Shown: positions 25,513-34,529, counted from the stretch's first letter. The stretch is DNA of 46,114 bases from Alphaproteobacteria bacterium (GCA_013151335.1 JAADIJ010000003.1:1-46114), one strand, 5' to 3'. The notes: generated by a model not told the origin, from the sequence alone. Numbers and translations are program-made.

Positions 25513-26073
25513 ATGAATAAAACGTTAATTTTAGCAGCTCTTTTAGCCGCTTCAGCATCCGCTGGGCAGGCACAAACCTATGGAACCGGCGCCTATCCCG
25601 ACAACTGGCAAGGGGGTCCACCCCTGCCGCCGATCAACCAGCCAATGGGCTATGTTCAACAACCCCAGGGTTATTATGCCCAGCCACGCGTGCAATATGT
25701 CGAGCCGCAAGAAACCTACATGCAGCCCTATTACGCGCAACCGCAAGTCCGGTACGCACAACCGCAAGCCCAAGTTTATCTGCAACCACCAATCCGTTAT
25801 GCGCAACCGCAAGGCCGCTATGTGCAGACGCAAACCTATGTCACGCGCGCCTATTTGGGCAACTACATCGTTGAGCAGCGCGCACCGCTGGTCCAAGGCC
25901 CGCCTCAGTCGCGTTGCGTGGTTGCCAACCTCAACGGCACCGCCCTACAAGAAGGATGTGGCATGGTCAGCATCAATCCCGCCGACGCCCCGATGCTGCG
26001 CCAGAAATTCAGCGCCTATCGCCGCAATTCCGGCTACGTGCTGAACTTACCCGCCGATTCCGAGTATCGTTAA
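25513..26073 (+). CDS. Secreted Gln/Pro/Tyr-rich protein of unknown function
   Basis: This 186-residue protein begins with a Sec signal peptide (about 1-20, ending in AGQAQ). Residues 40-110 are an imperfect repeat of YAQPQ and QPQ units, rich in Gln, Pro, Tyr and Val. A compact C-terminal part (about 125-186) has two cysteines (SRCVVANLNG, EGCGMVSI), which could form a disulfide. CGGAGG precedes the ATG. I recognise no family. The repeat composition suggests an extended, surface-exposed or matrix-like segment. A bidirectional terminator follows. Confidence 0.75.
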   Translation: MNKTLILAALLAASASAGQAQTYGTGAYPDNWQGGPPLPPINQPMGYVQQPQGYYAQPRVQYVEPQETYMQPYYAQPQVRYAQPQAQVYLQPPIRYAQPQGRYVQTQTYVTRAYLGNYIVEQRAPLVQGPPQSRCVVANLNGTALQEGCGMVSINPADAPMLRQKFSAYRRNSGYVLNLPADSEYR

Positions 26074-26115
26074 CGACGGATAAAATCGGCGCATAACGCC
26101 CCTCCATCAAACACC

Positions 26116-26151
26116 AAAACACCCCCGGCCAGCAATGACCGGGGGTGTTTT
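26116..26151. terminator. Bidirectional terminator between the Gln/Pro-rich gene and atpF
   Basis: AAAACACCCCCGG (26116-26128) pairs perfectly with CCGGGGGTGTTTT (26139-26151). The T run on one strand and the A run on the other let it serve both convergent transcripts. Confidence 0.93.
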
Positions 26152-26186
26152 AACATTAAGCCTTGTGCCTCAGCCCGCAAACCTGA

Positions 26187-26768
26187 TCAGTTCAACTTGG
26201 TCCCGACCTCGCCAATCGCGGTGTCAATCAGCGCGCCGCCCTGCTTGGCAGTCATAGAGTTGGCGATCACGTCACCCGCCGCCGCAACCGCCACCGCGAT
26301 TGCAGTGTCGCGCACTTCTCTGACCGCCGCTGCCTGAGCGGAAACGATCTGATCTTCGGCGGCTTTGAGGCGGCGAACAATCGATTGCTTCAAATCCTCT
26401 TTGGCCTGCAAGGCCGCAGTTGCCGCCTCCGCTTTGGCATGCACGATGATTTGCTTGGAATGCTCGACCACTTCTTTTTGCTTGCGTTCATAAGAGGCCA
26501 AAATGGTCTGCGCCTCTTCGCGCAAAGCGCGCGCTTCTTCCAGTTCCTGGCGAATACCGACGGCGCGTTTATCCAGCATTCCGGTCAACAAGCCCGGCAC
26601 TTTGTAATAAATCAGCACGCCCACAAACAAGACAAACGCCAGTGTCACCACGGCTTCGACGTTTTGCAACGAGAAGAAAGGCTCTTCGGCGGCAGCGGCA
26701 GGAAGTGCCGTCACTGCGCTCAGCGCAAATCCCGCAAAGACAACGGGGATAAATCTGACTATCTTCAT
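26187..26768 (-). CDS. atpF: ATP synthase F0 subunit b
   Basis: Subunit b forms part of the peripheral stalk holding F1 against the F0 rotor. The 193-residue product has an N-terminal signal-like hydrophobic segment (1-27) and a membrane helix (about 38-58). A long charged coiled coil follows (about 65-170, Glu/Lys/Ala/Gln-rich). The N-terminal extension ending PAAAAEE is seen in related alphaproteobacteria and may be cleaved. It is the last gene of the operon, four bases after atpX, and ends at the bidirectional terminator. Confidence 0.93.
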   Translation of the reverse strand: MKIVRFIPVVFAGFALSAVTALPAAAAEEPFFSLQNVEAVVTLAFVLFVGVLIYYKVPGLLTGMLDKRAVGIRQELEEARALREEAQTILASYERKQKEVVEHSKQIIVHAKAEAATAALQAKEDLKQSIVRRLKAAEDQIVSAQAAAVREVRDTAIAVAVAAAGDVIANSMTAKQGGALIDTAIGEVGTKLN

Positions 26769-26772
26769 GACC

Positions 26773-27318
26773 CTACCCTTTCAGCTTTGCGGCAACCGCC
26801 GCGTTCACCGCTTTGGCGTCGCCAGAGCCGGGCAAGATCATGTTAACGATCTCGCCAGCCGTCTCCTTGGCCACCGCTTCCACCGCTTTCAGCGCACCTT
26901 TGCGAATTTCGCCAATCGCCGCCTCTGACTCTGCGGATTTGGCAGATATCTCGGCATCAGCCTGTGCAATCGCCACATCAAGATCGCGCTGAATTTCCGC
27001 CTTGGCTTCGGCCACAATACGCCCCGCCTCGGCGCGGGCCTCGGCCAGCGCCTTGGTATAGACCTCCTCGGCCTCGAGCGCCTTTTGCTTTAGTTCTTCC
27101 GCCTGTTCGATATCATGGGATATCGCCCCTTGCCGTTCGCCCAACACCGACGCGATGCGCGGCAAAGCGATCCGGCTGAGGATCAGATAGAGCGAGATCA
27201 GCATGATGATCAGCCAAAACCACTGGTTCGGGTAGGTCGAAAAATCAAGCTGCGGCATGCCGTTTGCGTGTTCTGAAACAGCGCTCCCAGCCTCGGCCAA
27301 TACAATATCAGATGCCAT
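26773..27318 (-). CDS. atpX: ATP synthase F0 subunit b'
   Basis: The b' subunit pairs with b in the peripheral stalk in photosynthetic and many alphaproteobacterial lineages. The 181-residue product has one membrane helix (about 33-53: PNQWFWLIIMLISLYLILS). An alanine- and glutamate-rich coiled coil to the C-terminus follows. The block LPRIASVLGERQGAI after the membrane helix is typical. The ATG at 27318 has GGAGGG upstream, so the longer frame starting at 27336 is rejected. It is 98 bases downstream of atpE. Confidence 0.93.
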   Translation of the reverse strand: MASDIVLAEAGSAVSEHANGMPQLDFSTYPNQWFWLIIMLISLYLILSRIALPRIASVLGERQGAISHDIEQAEELKQKALEAEEVYTKALAEARAEAGRIVAEAKAEIQRDLDVAIAQADAEISAKSAESEAAIGEIRKGALKAVEAVAKETAGEIVNMILPGSGDAKAVNAAVAAKLKG

Positions 27319-27416
27319 CGCACCCTCCGTAAGCATTTAGGGTTTGGTGACCGCCCCCCTTTTCTCCCGGCGATACCCGTATCAGCACCGCCCGGACAAG
27401 TCTTTTGCTCGGCTGA

Positions 27417-27662
27417 TTAACCCTGCGCGTACATCAGCAGCAGCGCGACGAGGAACGAGAAAATCCCCAGCGCCTCGGCAAACGCGATGCCGATGAACAT
27501 TGTTGCTGTTTGGCCAGCGGCTGCCGACGGATTGCGCAAAGCACCCGACAGATAGTTGCCAACAACGAGGCCCACACCGACGGCCGCGCCGCCCATGCCT
27601 GTGGTTGCAAGGCCCGCACCGATCAGTGCGCCCATTTGTACCAGATCGCCTGTGACTGCCAT
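27417..27662 (-). CDS. atpE: ATP synthase F0 subunit c
   Basis: Subunit c forms the proton-driven rotor ring. The 81-residue hairpin has two membrane helices (about 10-35 and 52-78) joined by the polar loop RNPSA. It has the glycine-rich packing motif [17 protein letters not shown] in helix 1. The ion-binding acid is the Glu in FAEALGIF of helix 2, as expected for a proton-binding ring. AAGGAG lies before the ATG. Confidence 0.96.
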   Translation of the reverse strand: MAVTGDLVQMGALIGAGLATTGMGGAAVGVGLVVGNYLSGALRNPSAAAGQTATMFIGIAFAEALGIFSFLVALLLMYAQG

Positions 27663-27714
27663 TTGAATTCTCCTTTAGATGTGAATGGCTGGAATTAAGT
27701 ATTCTCGTGAAGTC

Positions 27715-28470
27715 CTAGTGCCCCGGATGCAGCGCATCGTTCAGGTAAACACAGGTCAGAATTGTGAAAACATAGGCCTGAATGATCGCAACGATCACTT
27801 CAAGACCATAGACGGCCATGATGGCCACCACCGGAAAAATCGCAAACACGCCAAGCGCGCCGGCAAAACCCGCGAATACCTGAATAACCGCATGCCCCGC
27901 CATCATGTTGCCCATAAGACGAATAGAGTGGCTGACCGGACGCACGAAATACGAGATAACCTCGATAATCGCAAGGATCGGACGCAGCGGCAATGGCGCG
28001 CTCGAGATCCAGAAGATCTTCAGAAATCCCGCGCCGTTCTTAACGAAACCCAGAATAGTGATAGTCAAAAATACCGACAGCGCCAGAAACACGGTGATGG
28101 CCGCATGGCTGGTGGTGGTGAACGCGTAAGGCACCAGCCCGACCACGTTGGCAAAAATCAAAAACGTGAACAGCGTCATGATATGAGGGAAAAACTTCAA
28201 GCCCTCCTTGCCGTTGATATCCTCGATCATCTTATAGGTGAAGCCATAGAAAATCTCGGCGATCGACTGAATGCGCGTGGGCACCATGGCCCGGCCACGG
28301 GTGCCGATCACCAAAAGCAGGATCACCAGAACCAGCGAAACACCCATCCAAAGCGTCATATTGGTCGGCGTGTACCAAGTCATGCTATCGCCACCGAACA
28401 ACGGTCGGATGACAAACTGGTCCATGGGAAAGATGTTGAATGCGCTTTCTGCTTGTTCTTCAACGGCCAT
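27715..28470 (-). CDS. atpB: ATP synthase F0 subunit a
   Basis: Subunit a provides the proton half-channels next to the c ring. The 251-residue polytopic protein has five to six membrane helices. The essential arginine lies in the [14 protein letters not shown] block, and the C-terminus has [19 protein letters not shown], which is typical. An ATG at 28470 is preferred to a GTG nine bases earlier. It follows atpI by 37 bases and precedes atpE by 52. Confidence 0.96.
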   Translation of the reverse strand: MAVEEQAESAFNIFPMDQFVIRPLFGGDSMTWYTPTNMTLWMGVSLVLVILLLVIGTRGRAMVPTRIQSIAEIFYGFTYKMIEDINGKEGLKFFPHIMTLFTFLIFANVVGLVPYAFTTTSHAAITVFLALSVFLTITILGFVKNGAGFLKIFWISSAPLPLRPILAIIEVISYFVRPVSHSIRLMGNMMAGHAVIQVFAGFAGALGVFAIFPVVAIMAVYGLEVIVAIIQAYVFTILTCVYLNDALHPGH

Positions 28471-28507
28471 CGGCGTCACTTTCTTGTCGTCATGCCCAAG
28501 ACGGGCG

Positions 28508-28837
28508 TTACTCTTCTGCCTTGGCTTTCTCAGCGGCCTTGGCGTTTTCAGCCTGAATTTCGGCCGCCGAGCGCATCATGGTGCGAATTCCGGCGGCAAA
28601 ACCCAGCAATGTAAACAGTATCAGAAAAATCGGGATCGTCCCGAACAGGCCATCCAGCCCGTATCCAATACCAAACCCGAGGCCGACACCGACCACAAGC
28701 TCGATCACCATACGCCAAGCCCCTCGGGCGGCGGTGCTGTGATCCACATGACGATGAGCTGGCGCCTTCACCGCTTTCGCGGCGTTTATGCGGGCAGCAA
28801 GGTCGTCTAAAGCCTTGGGATCAGGCGCGTCCGACAT
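28508..28837 (-). CDS. atpI: ATP synthase assembly protein AtpI
   Basis: AtpI helps assemble the c ring and is not part of the final complex. The 109-residue product has a soluble N-terminus ([11 protein letters not shown]) and two membrane helices (about 44-62 and 70-88: [22 protein letters not shown]). It ends in an alanine-, lysine- and glutamate-rich tail. It is the first gene of the F0 operon. The ATG at 28837 has GAGGGG upstream. Confidence 0.9.
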   Translation of the reverse strand: MSDAPDPKALDDLAARINAAKAVKAPAHRHVDHSTAARGAWRMVIELVVGVGLGFGIGYGLDGLFGTIPIFLILFTLLGFAAGIRTMMRSAAEIQAENAKAAEKAKAEE

Positions 28838-28866
28838 AAAAGTAGCCCCTCTCATCAGTCTGGCGG

Positions 28867-28895
28867 AACCTAGAAAGCTGTCGGCATAGAGTCAA
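28867..28895 (-). promoter_or_regulatory. Probable promoter of the atpIBEXF operon
   Basis: On the minus strand TTGACT (28895-28890) and TAGGTT (28872-28867) are separated by 17 bases, a good sigma-70-type pair. Transcription would begin near 28860, leaving a short leader before atpI. The wider gap (28856-29071) also has the small inverted repeat CTTCGC/GCGAAG at 28966-28979. Confidence 0.5.
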
Positions 28896-29071
28896 GCCAG
28901 AACAATGACGCGTGGTAGCAGTCTAATCCGTTGTATTTACACGCTATTTTGTACGCAATGCCAAGCTTCGCAAGCGAAGAACACCCCGCCAAGGGCCAGA
29001 TCAACCGCTTATAGTCATTCAATCAACTGGTTAAATATCAATCGGGATCACGCCCGTCACCGACCAAATCC

Positions 29072-29593
29072 CTACGCAGCAGGGGCCCCGACCAGCGGCT
29101 GGCCGATCAAATCCTCGACCAGCAAACTGATCAACTGGCTGCGCCCCGACACATCGGCCTTGCGGTAAATCCCGTTCAGATGCGCCTTGATCGTACCCTC
29201 GCGCGACTCTCGCAGATCAGCGATCTCCGCAATCGACATCCCCTTGATCGAGAACATCGCCACGTCACGCTCGGCAGGGGTCAGCCCCCAATCCCTGAAA
29301 TATTCCTCGATCACATCTTGCAACGCACCCGACGCAATCCGCATCCCCTTCTCGGCCCGGGCACTTTGCGCCATCATCGAGCGCAGGTATAAAACCTCAA
29401 ACACAATCGCCAGAGCCAGCGATAAGGTCGCGATCATCTCCACCACCAGATGAAAACTGATCCGCAAGCCCGCCGGTTTGGACACCAGATCAATATAGGA
29501 ATCATAGACGAAAAATAGCGCGCAAAGCGCTTGAACCACGATCAACGCCATCAAGGCGTACCGGATGCGATCACTGTTATGTGCAGGTCTCAA
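29072..29593 (-). CDS. Membrane-anchored LuxR-type helix-turn-helix protein (second copy)
   Basis: This 173-residue paralogue of the 22389-22895 gene has two membrane helices (about 12-32 and 46-70). A linker and a LuxR/GerE domain follow (about 102-165: WGLTPAERDVAMFSIKGMS, EIADLRESREGTIKAHLNGIYRKADVSG). The start is a TTG at 29593 preceded by GGGGAGGA. It is divergent from an ArsR gene and reads toward the atp operon. No sensory domain is visible other than the membrane segment. Confidence 0.82.
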   Translation of the reverse strand: MRPAHNSDRIRYALMALIVVQALCALFFVYDSYIDLVSKPAGLRISFHLVVEMIATLSLALAIVFEVLYLRSMMAQSARAEKGMRIASGALQDVIEEYFRDWGLTPAERDVAMFSIKGMSIAEIADLRESREGTIKAHLNGIYRKADVSGRSQLISLLVEDLIGQPLVGAPAA

Positions 29594-29754
29594 CGTATTT
29601 CCTCCCCTATTAATACCGATTTACAGGATCGACGGGAAATAAACCAGAATAAATCAACCTGTTGCGACGCTTAGAGCCGACACCACGGCAGCCCTGCGCA
29701 TCCCAACCAGCGCAAATGGTTGACGCCCCGCACCAAGCTCGCCATTGATCGACC

Positions 29755-30129
29755 ATGACCAACCCGCTCGACCTCATTTTCGCAGCCCTCGCGGACCCCA
29801 CCAGACGCATGATCCTGACCATGCTGCTCGAGGACGACATGGCCGTGACCGACGTGGCCGAGCCGTTCCCGATCTCGCTCGCCGCCATCTCAAAACACCT
29901 CTCGACCCTCAGCCGTGCCGGGCTGATCAGTCAGGAGAAACGCGGCCGCGTCAAATGGTGCAAGCTCGAACCGACCGCGCTCAAAGCCCCCTCAATCTGG
30001 ATGGAGAGCTTTGGCCAGTTCGAGGCTGTAAACCTTGATACGTTCGAAAGATTTCTCAATTATGAATTGGGAGAACATAAATTGGCAGAAAATACCGACA
30101 ATTTGAACGAAAATCCTGATCGGGATTAA
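29755..30129 (+). CDS. ArsR-family transcriptional regulator
   Basis: This 124-residue winged-helix protein has the ArsR pattern DPTRRMILTMLL, then VTDVAEPFPISLAAISKHLSTLSRAGLISQEKRGRVKWCKL. The metal-binding ELCVC motif of true ArsR is absent (VTDVAEPF instead), so it belongs to the metal-independent group that often regulates neighbouring genes. No ligand can be proposed. The C-terminus after residue 90 is short and acidic. Confidence 0.85.
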   Translation: MTNPLDLIFAALADPTRRMILTMLLEDDMAVTDVAEPFPISLAAISKHLSTLSRAGLISQEKRGRVKWCKLEPTALKAPSIWMESFGQFEAVNLDTFERFLNYELGEHKLAENTDNLNENPDRD

Positions 30130-30269
30130 CCGACATTTCACACTTTTAGGTCCTAATAGGGGCAAATACGCGGGATTGCCGTCAGAACGATGCGGGTTCA
30201 CCCCCTTGTCACCGCCACCCTATCCAGTCGAATTGCTCCTCTGGATTATCATCTTTCTGACGGGACATC

Positions 30270-31535
30270 ATGCAAGCCTTTGCAGTCACAAAACGCTATC
30301 TCTCGACCCGCGCTGCCCCCTCGTCGGCAGAGGCCGTGGCCGCGAACATGCGCAGCACTACCCCGACGCGCCTAAGCCCGGTCGACAAGAAACACGCCCG
30401 CACCGCCTGGGCCTATTTCGACCGTTTCACCGATCCGGGGCGCGGTTTTTGCCCGGCAACAAGGCCCGTTGATGCCCGCCCCTCGGCGAGCAGCACCAAA
30501 GGCTCGCTCGGCGCGTGGGAGATGGGCGCAACCCTTCAGGCGATCCTGTCGGCTGGCCGGTTGGACCTGATTTCATGGGACGACATGCGCGCCCGGATCG
30601 GAGTTTGTCTGCATAGTCTGGCCTCACTCCGCCTCAGCGCGCAACACCTGCCCGGCCTCTCTTATTGCAACGCCACCCTGCGCCCGCTTGACCAAACAGC
30701 CGCCAACCCCACCTCGGGATGCTCCGCCCGCCAGATCATGCGACTGGTGGCCGGGTTCATCACCGTCGCCCATCACTGCCCCGATCTGGCCCCGGAAATA
30801 TCGCTCATTCTCAACGGCTGGGATCTCGACCGACTGCTCAATCGCGGCAGCTTTCTGCCTGCGCGACCAAGCCAAAACACCGCCGCCCCCGCGCCCCCGG
30901 ACGAGTATCTGGGGTATGAACAATATGCCGCCAAAGTCGCCTGCCTTGTCGGTCTTGCCGCCGAACCAGCACTCAATCTCGACCCGATCCTTGGTTGGAG
31001 CAGCGACACCACGGCCCAAAACCTCCCCCATGACCGTCGGCAAAATCGGCGCACGCAACCGATCATCACATCCGACCCATTTCATCTGGAGGCGATGGAA
31101 TTTGGCTGGCGCCACGACATGCTCGACGTGGCTGCCAGCCTGTTTCTCGCCCAAAAAGCCCGATTTGAGACGACCGGCCAGTTAACGGCCCTCACCGAAG
31201 ACGCACTTGATCAGCCGCCGGGATTTGCAGTTCAGGGCCTGCTCGCGCCTCGCTCTCCTTACGTTAGCCGCGCGCAAAACGGGACTGATCTGTCGCAATT
31301 GAAATGCCTGTCCACCAAGGCCGCTTTTGGCTGGTGGGCGCTGGCCCCCTCGCCTTACGGCCAAAAACTGCTGGACGCGGTAGGTGATCTGCAAACCCGC
31401 AATGGCTGGCAGGCCGGGATATATGAGCGCAGCGGTCAGCCCAACAGCGTGCTATCGCTCAACACCAACGCCGTGGTTTTGGAGGCCCTGCACTATAAAT
31501 CAAACGGCCCGCTTTTCGCCGCACTCGATCCATAA
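30270..31535 (+). CDS. DUF3131-like protein
   Basis: This 421-residue protein shows features of the DUF3131 (glucoamylase-like) fold: AWAYFDRFTDPGRGF near residue 48, GSLGAWEMGATLQAILSAGRLDLIS near 80, and the late block NTNAVVLEALHYKS. Members are presumed to act on polysaccharides, but their reaction is unproven. No signal peptide or membrane helix is obvious. A conserved central domain (about 215-340) is followed by FGWWALAPSPYGQ. The gene is not in an operon with other sugar genes. Confidence 0.7.
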   Translation: MQAFAVTKRYLSTRAAPSSAEAVAANMRSTTPTRLSPVDKKHARTAWAYFDRFTDPGRGFCPATRPVDARPSASSTKGSLGAWEMGATLQAILSAGRLDLISWDDMRARIGVCLHSLASLRLSAQHLPGLSYCNATLRPLDQTAANPTSGCSARQIMRLVAGFITVAHHCPDLAPEISLILNGWDLDRLLNRGSFLPARPSQNTAAPAPPDEYLGYEQYAAKVACLVGLAAEPALNLDPILGWSSDTTAQNLPHDRRQNRRTQPIITSDPFHLEAMEFGWRHDMLDVAASLFLAQKARFETTGQLTALTEDALDQPPGFAVQGLLAPRSPYVSRAQNGTDLSQLKCLSTKAAFGWWALAPSPYGQKLLDAVGDLQTRNGWQAGIYERSGQPNSVLSLNTNAVVLEALHYKSNGPLFAALDP

Positions 31536-31560
31536 ACCGCGCGACCCAGCGCCACAAATG

Positions 31561-31593
31561 AAAACGCCCGACAGAATATCCTCTGCCGGGCGT
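31561..31593 (-). terminator. Terminator of the pyrimidine/ABC operon
   Basis: ACGCCCGACAGA (31564-31575) pairs with TCTGCCGGGCGT (31582-31593) with one internal mismatch. Read on the minus strand, the hairpin runs into four T residues, so it terminates the leftward operon ending at 31619. Confidence 0.82.
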
Positions 31594-31618
31594 CTCTGCA
31601 TCTTATTGAAATTACGCC

Positions 31619-32608
31619 TTATTTTAGCGCAAGATCGGTGATTTGATGAGTCCAGGCACCCTCAGGCTGCTTGGTGATCACAGGGTCCGAGCCGCCATTC
31701 ATCAGGCTGTCGACCGTGCGCTGATAGTCAGCAGGGTCAAGCGCGCCGTTCGAGCCAGCGGTCAGTTTGGCAATCTCGCGCATCATCCGCTTTTGGTGCT
31801 TTTCAGTCTGCGCACCCGTTGCGTCATTTTCCAGCACGATCATCGCCGCTGCATCAGGATTTTGCTCGGCCCATTTCCAACCCTTCATAGAAGCGCGCAC
31901 AAAACGCACCATCTTATCGGCAAATGCCGGATCTTTCAGGTTTTTGCCCAGCACATACATGCCGTCCTCAAGCGTGGCCACGCCCTGATCCTCATATTTG
32001 AACACCACCAGATCGCTAGGCTTCAGACCCGCATCAATGATCTGCCAGTACTCGTTATAAGTCATGGTCGACACACAAGCCGCCTGCCCTTGCAAGATCG
32101 GATCAACGTTAAAGCCCTGCTTCAAAACGGTAACCCCACCGTCCGAGCCGTCAGTTTTCAGACCAAGCTTGCTCATCCAGCTCAGGAACGGATATTCATT
32201 GCCATAAAACCAGACGCCAAGCGTTTTGCCCGCGAAATCGGCAGGCGAGGAAATCCCCGCATCCTTGCGACAGGTCAGCTCCATACCCGAGCGCTTGAAC
32301 GGCTGCGCAATATTAACAAGGTCCAAACCCTTTTCGCGCGACGCCAATGCCGAGGGCATCCAGTCAAGGATCACGTCAGCGCCACCACCGGCCAGCACCT
32401 GCGCCGGAGCAACATCAGGGCCACCCGGCTTGATGGTCACATTCAGACCCTCATCCTTATAAAAGCCCTTGTCCTTGGCCACATAATAGCCCGCAAACTG
32501 GGCTTGCGTCACCCATTTCAGTTGCAGCGTCACATTATCCGCCGCCTGCGCCACGCCCGCGCCCAGCGCCAGAACGCCCGCAAGGGCTGTTGTCATCAGT
32601 TTGTTCAT
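31619..32608 (-). CDS. NMT1/THI5-type ABC transporter substrate-binding protein
   Basis: This 329-residue periplasmic binding protein has a Sec signal peptide (1-22, ending GVAQA). The NMT1/THI5-like fold begins at VTLQLKWVTQAQFAGYYVAKD, a block shared by riboflavin-, thiamine-precursor- and nitrate-type binding proteins. The gene closes an operon with dihydropyrimidinase and two permeases, so a pyrimidine-related ligand is plausible, such as uracil, a hydantoin or a thiamine degradation product. This is inference from context. GGGAG precedes the ATG at 32608. Confidence 0.9.
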   Translation of the reverse strand: MNKLMTTALAGVLALGAGVAQAADNVTLQLKWVTQAQFAGYYVAKDKGFYKDEGLNVTIKPGGPDVAPAQVLAGGGADVILDWMPSALASREKGLDLVNIAQPFKRSGMELTCRKDAGISSPADFAGKTLGVWFYGNEYPFLSWMSKLGLKTDGSDGGVTVLKQGFNVDPILQGQAACVSTMTYNEYWQIIDAGLKPSDLVVFKYEDQGVATLEDGMYVLGKNLKDPAFADKMVRFVRASMKGWKWAEQNPDAAAMIVLENDATGAQTEKHQKRMMREIAKLTAGSNGALDPADYQRTVDSLMNGGSDPVITKQPEGAWTHQITDLALK

Positions 32609-32652
32609 TGGTCTTTCTCCCAGTTGGTTAATTTGATTATTTTTGCTCAGCC

Positions 32653-33489
32653 TCATCTTTGTGAAGGATGCCAGAACGTTACCGCCCTCTCGATCATCGC
32701 AACACAGCCGTAAAATGCAGAGCCAGCCAAGGCAGCCACCGCAATTTCGGCCCACACCATATCCAGTGCAAGCCGTCCGACCTCGGTCGAAATCCGAAAG
32801 CCCATCCCCTTGATGGGGGAGCCAAAGAACTCCGCTACAATAGCACCAATTAGTGCCAGAGTTGTACTAATTTTCAACCCGTTAAATATAAACGGCATCG
32901 CCGCAGGCAGCCGCAACTTCATCAATGCCTGAGGATAACTGGCGGCATATGTGCGCATCAGATCACGCTGCATCGGCTCACTGGCCTTCAGGCCCTGAAC
33001 CGTGTTCACCAGCATGGGGAAATAGACCATAACCACCACCACCGCCGCCTTTGACTGCCAGTCAAACCCGAACCACATCACCAAAACCGGGGCCATGCCA
33101 ATGATCGGCAGTGCCGCCACGAAATTGCCGACCGGCAACAGCCCCGCTTGCAAAAACGGCGAGCGATCCACCGCAACCGCGGTCAAAAACGCCGCCGAGC
33201 AACCGATCACAAACCCCGAAAGTGCGCCTTTCATAAACGTCTGCACAAAATCGACCCACAAGGTGGGGATGCTAGAAGCAAACCGGATACCGATCGAGCT
33301 AGGCGCGGGCAGCAGCACCGGATTGATCTGAAATCCACGCACCACGCCCTCCCATAAAATCAACAGCGTGATGCCAAACAAGGTCGGCACCACGAAGGCC
33401 GCCAGCTTCATCTTTGGCCGTTTGGCCAACCACAGATTGAGCACCCACGCCCCCAACCAAAATGCAATCGCTCCGATTAACCAGTTCAT
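32653..33489 (-). CDS. ABC transporter permease (second subunit)
   Basis: This 278-residue inner-membrane permease of the BPD/SsuC type has about six hydrophobic segments. The cytoplasmic loop resembles the EAA motif that contacts the ATPase (RTYAASYPQALMKLRLPAAMPFIFNGLKISTTLALIG). Its start overlaps the stop of the first permease (ATGA), so they are translationally coupled. It is part of the importer encoded with dihydropyrimidinase. Confidence 0.9.
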   Translation of the reverse strand: MNWLIGAIAFWLGAWVLNLWLAKRPKMKLAAFVVPTLFGITLLILWEGVVRGFQINPVLLPAPSSIGIRFASSIPTLWVDFVQTFMKGALSGFVIGCSAAFLTAVAVDRSPFLQAGLLPVGNFVAALPIIGMAPVLVMWFGFDWQSKAAVVVVMVYFPMLVNTVQGLKASEPMQRDLMRTYAASYPQALMKLRLPAAMPFIFNGLKISTTLALIGAIVAEFFGSPIKGMGFRISTEVGRLALDMVWAEIAVAALAGSAFYGCVAMIERAVTFWHPSQR

Positions 33490-34361
33490 CGCGCCATCCC
33501 CATCCGCTTGAGGGTGATGTTTTGCAAAACCCCGATCAGCGCCACCAAAACCGCCGCCAAAACCGCCGCCACAATCAGCGCGCTCCAGATTTGGATGGTT
33601 TGACCATAGTAACTGCCCACCAACATCCGCGCGCCAAGCCCACCGTTTTGATTGATCGGCAACTCGGCCACAATCGCCCCAACCAACGCCGCCGCCATGG
33701 CAATTTTAAGCGAGGTAAACAGATATGGCGTTGACGAGGGCAGCCGCAACAACCACAGAGTTTGCACCTTGCTGGCGTTCCAAGTGCGCATCTGGTCAAG
33801 CTGCATATGGTCAGGCGAGCGCAGCCCCTTGACCATACCGACCACCACCGGAAAGAACGATAAATACATTGAAATCACAGCCTTAGGCAGTAGTCCCGAC
33901 ACACCAACTGCGTTCAAAACCACAATCACCATCGGCGCAATTGCCAGAATTGGAATGGTCTGGCTGGCAATCACCCACGGCATCACCGACATGTCCATCG
34001 CTCGACTGTGAACGATGCCCACCGCCAACAAAATACCCAAGCCCGTACCCATGAAAAAGCCCAAAACCGTCGCCGACAACGTGATCCAGCCATGAAAAAC
34101 TAGCGAGCGGCGCGAGGTGATATTCTTGAGCGCGGTAGTGCGCCAAATCTCCGCCACCACCTGATGCGGCGCGGGCAGCTTGGGCTTGATTTGCGACAGC
34201 GTGTCGGCAATCAAGCCGCTAAAACTCAGCTCCACATTGGCCCGTTTGGCCTTGTCATAAGCCCATTTACTGTTCAGCCCAACCGCCCCCGCATACCACA
34301 GCACCATGATCGCAATCACCACAGTCAGGATCGGCAAAGCGTGCCGCATGAACCAACTCAT
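33486..34361 (-). CDS. ABC transporter permease (first subunit)
   Basis: This 291-residue inner-membrane permease has the same family features: an EAA-like loop (MRTWNASKVQTLWLLRLPSSTPYLFTSLKIAMAAALVG) and six or more membrane segments. It probably forms a heterodimeric channel with the other permease. A 168-base gap (34362-34529), unusually long for this operon, separates it from the ATPase gene. That gap contains a strong hairpin. Confidence 0.9.
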   Translation of the reverse strand: MSWFMRHALPILTVVIAIMVLWYAGAVGLNSKWAYDKAKRANVELSFSGLIADTLSQIKPKLPAPHQVVAEIWRTTALKNITSRRSLVFHGWITLSATVLGFFMGTGLGILLAVGIVHSRAMDMSVMPWVIASQTIPILAIAPMVIVVLNAVGVSGLLPKAVISMYLSFFPVVVGMVKGLRSPDHMQLDQMRTWNASKVQTLWLLRLPSSTPYLFTSLKIAMAAALVGAIVAELPINQNGGLGARMLVGSYYGQTIQIWSALIVAAVLAAVLVALIGVLQNITLKRMGMAR

Positions 34362-34481
34362 AACGACACGCCTGATTTTGCCGGGGATTTTATGAGTATT
34401 TTAAGAACAATGAAAGGAATCGCTGCAAAACTAAAGCCACGGTACAGGCTGGAGAGCCGATGACCGTGAACAGTGAAGGCA

Positions 34482-34505
34482 CCCCGGCTCACGCGTGGGT
34501 CGGGG
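34482..34505 (-). other. Strong hairpin between ABC ATPase and permease genes
   Basis: CCCCGGCTC (34482-34490) pairs with GGGTCGGGG (34497-34505) around ACGCGT, with two G-U wobbles on one strand. No T tract follows on the minus strand. It may set relative mRNA levels of ATPase and permeases by stability or partial termination. Confidence 0.4.
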
Positions 34506-34529
34506 CGTTTCTTGGTCGTTGTAAGAGCG

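Noticed and set aside
27685-28614. A 309-codon open frame on the plus strand
   Set aside because: It is the complement of atpB and part of atpI, rich in Arg/His as expected for a shadow frame.
28966-28979. CTTCGCAAGCGAAG inverted repeat before the atp operon as an operator or terminator
   Set aside because: It is too short, has a two-base loop and no T run; kept only as a note.
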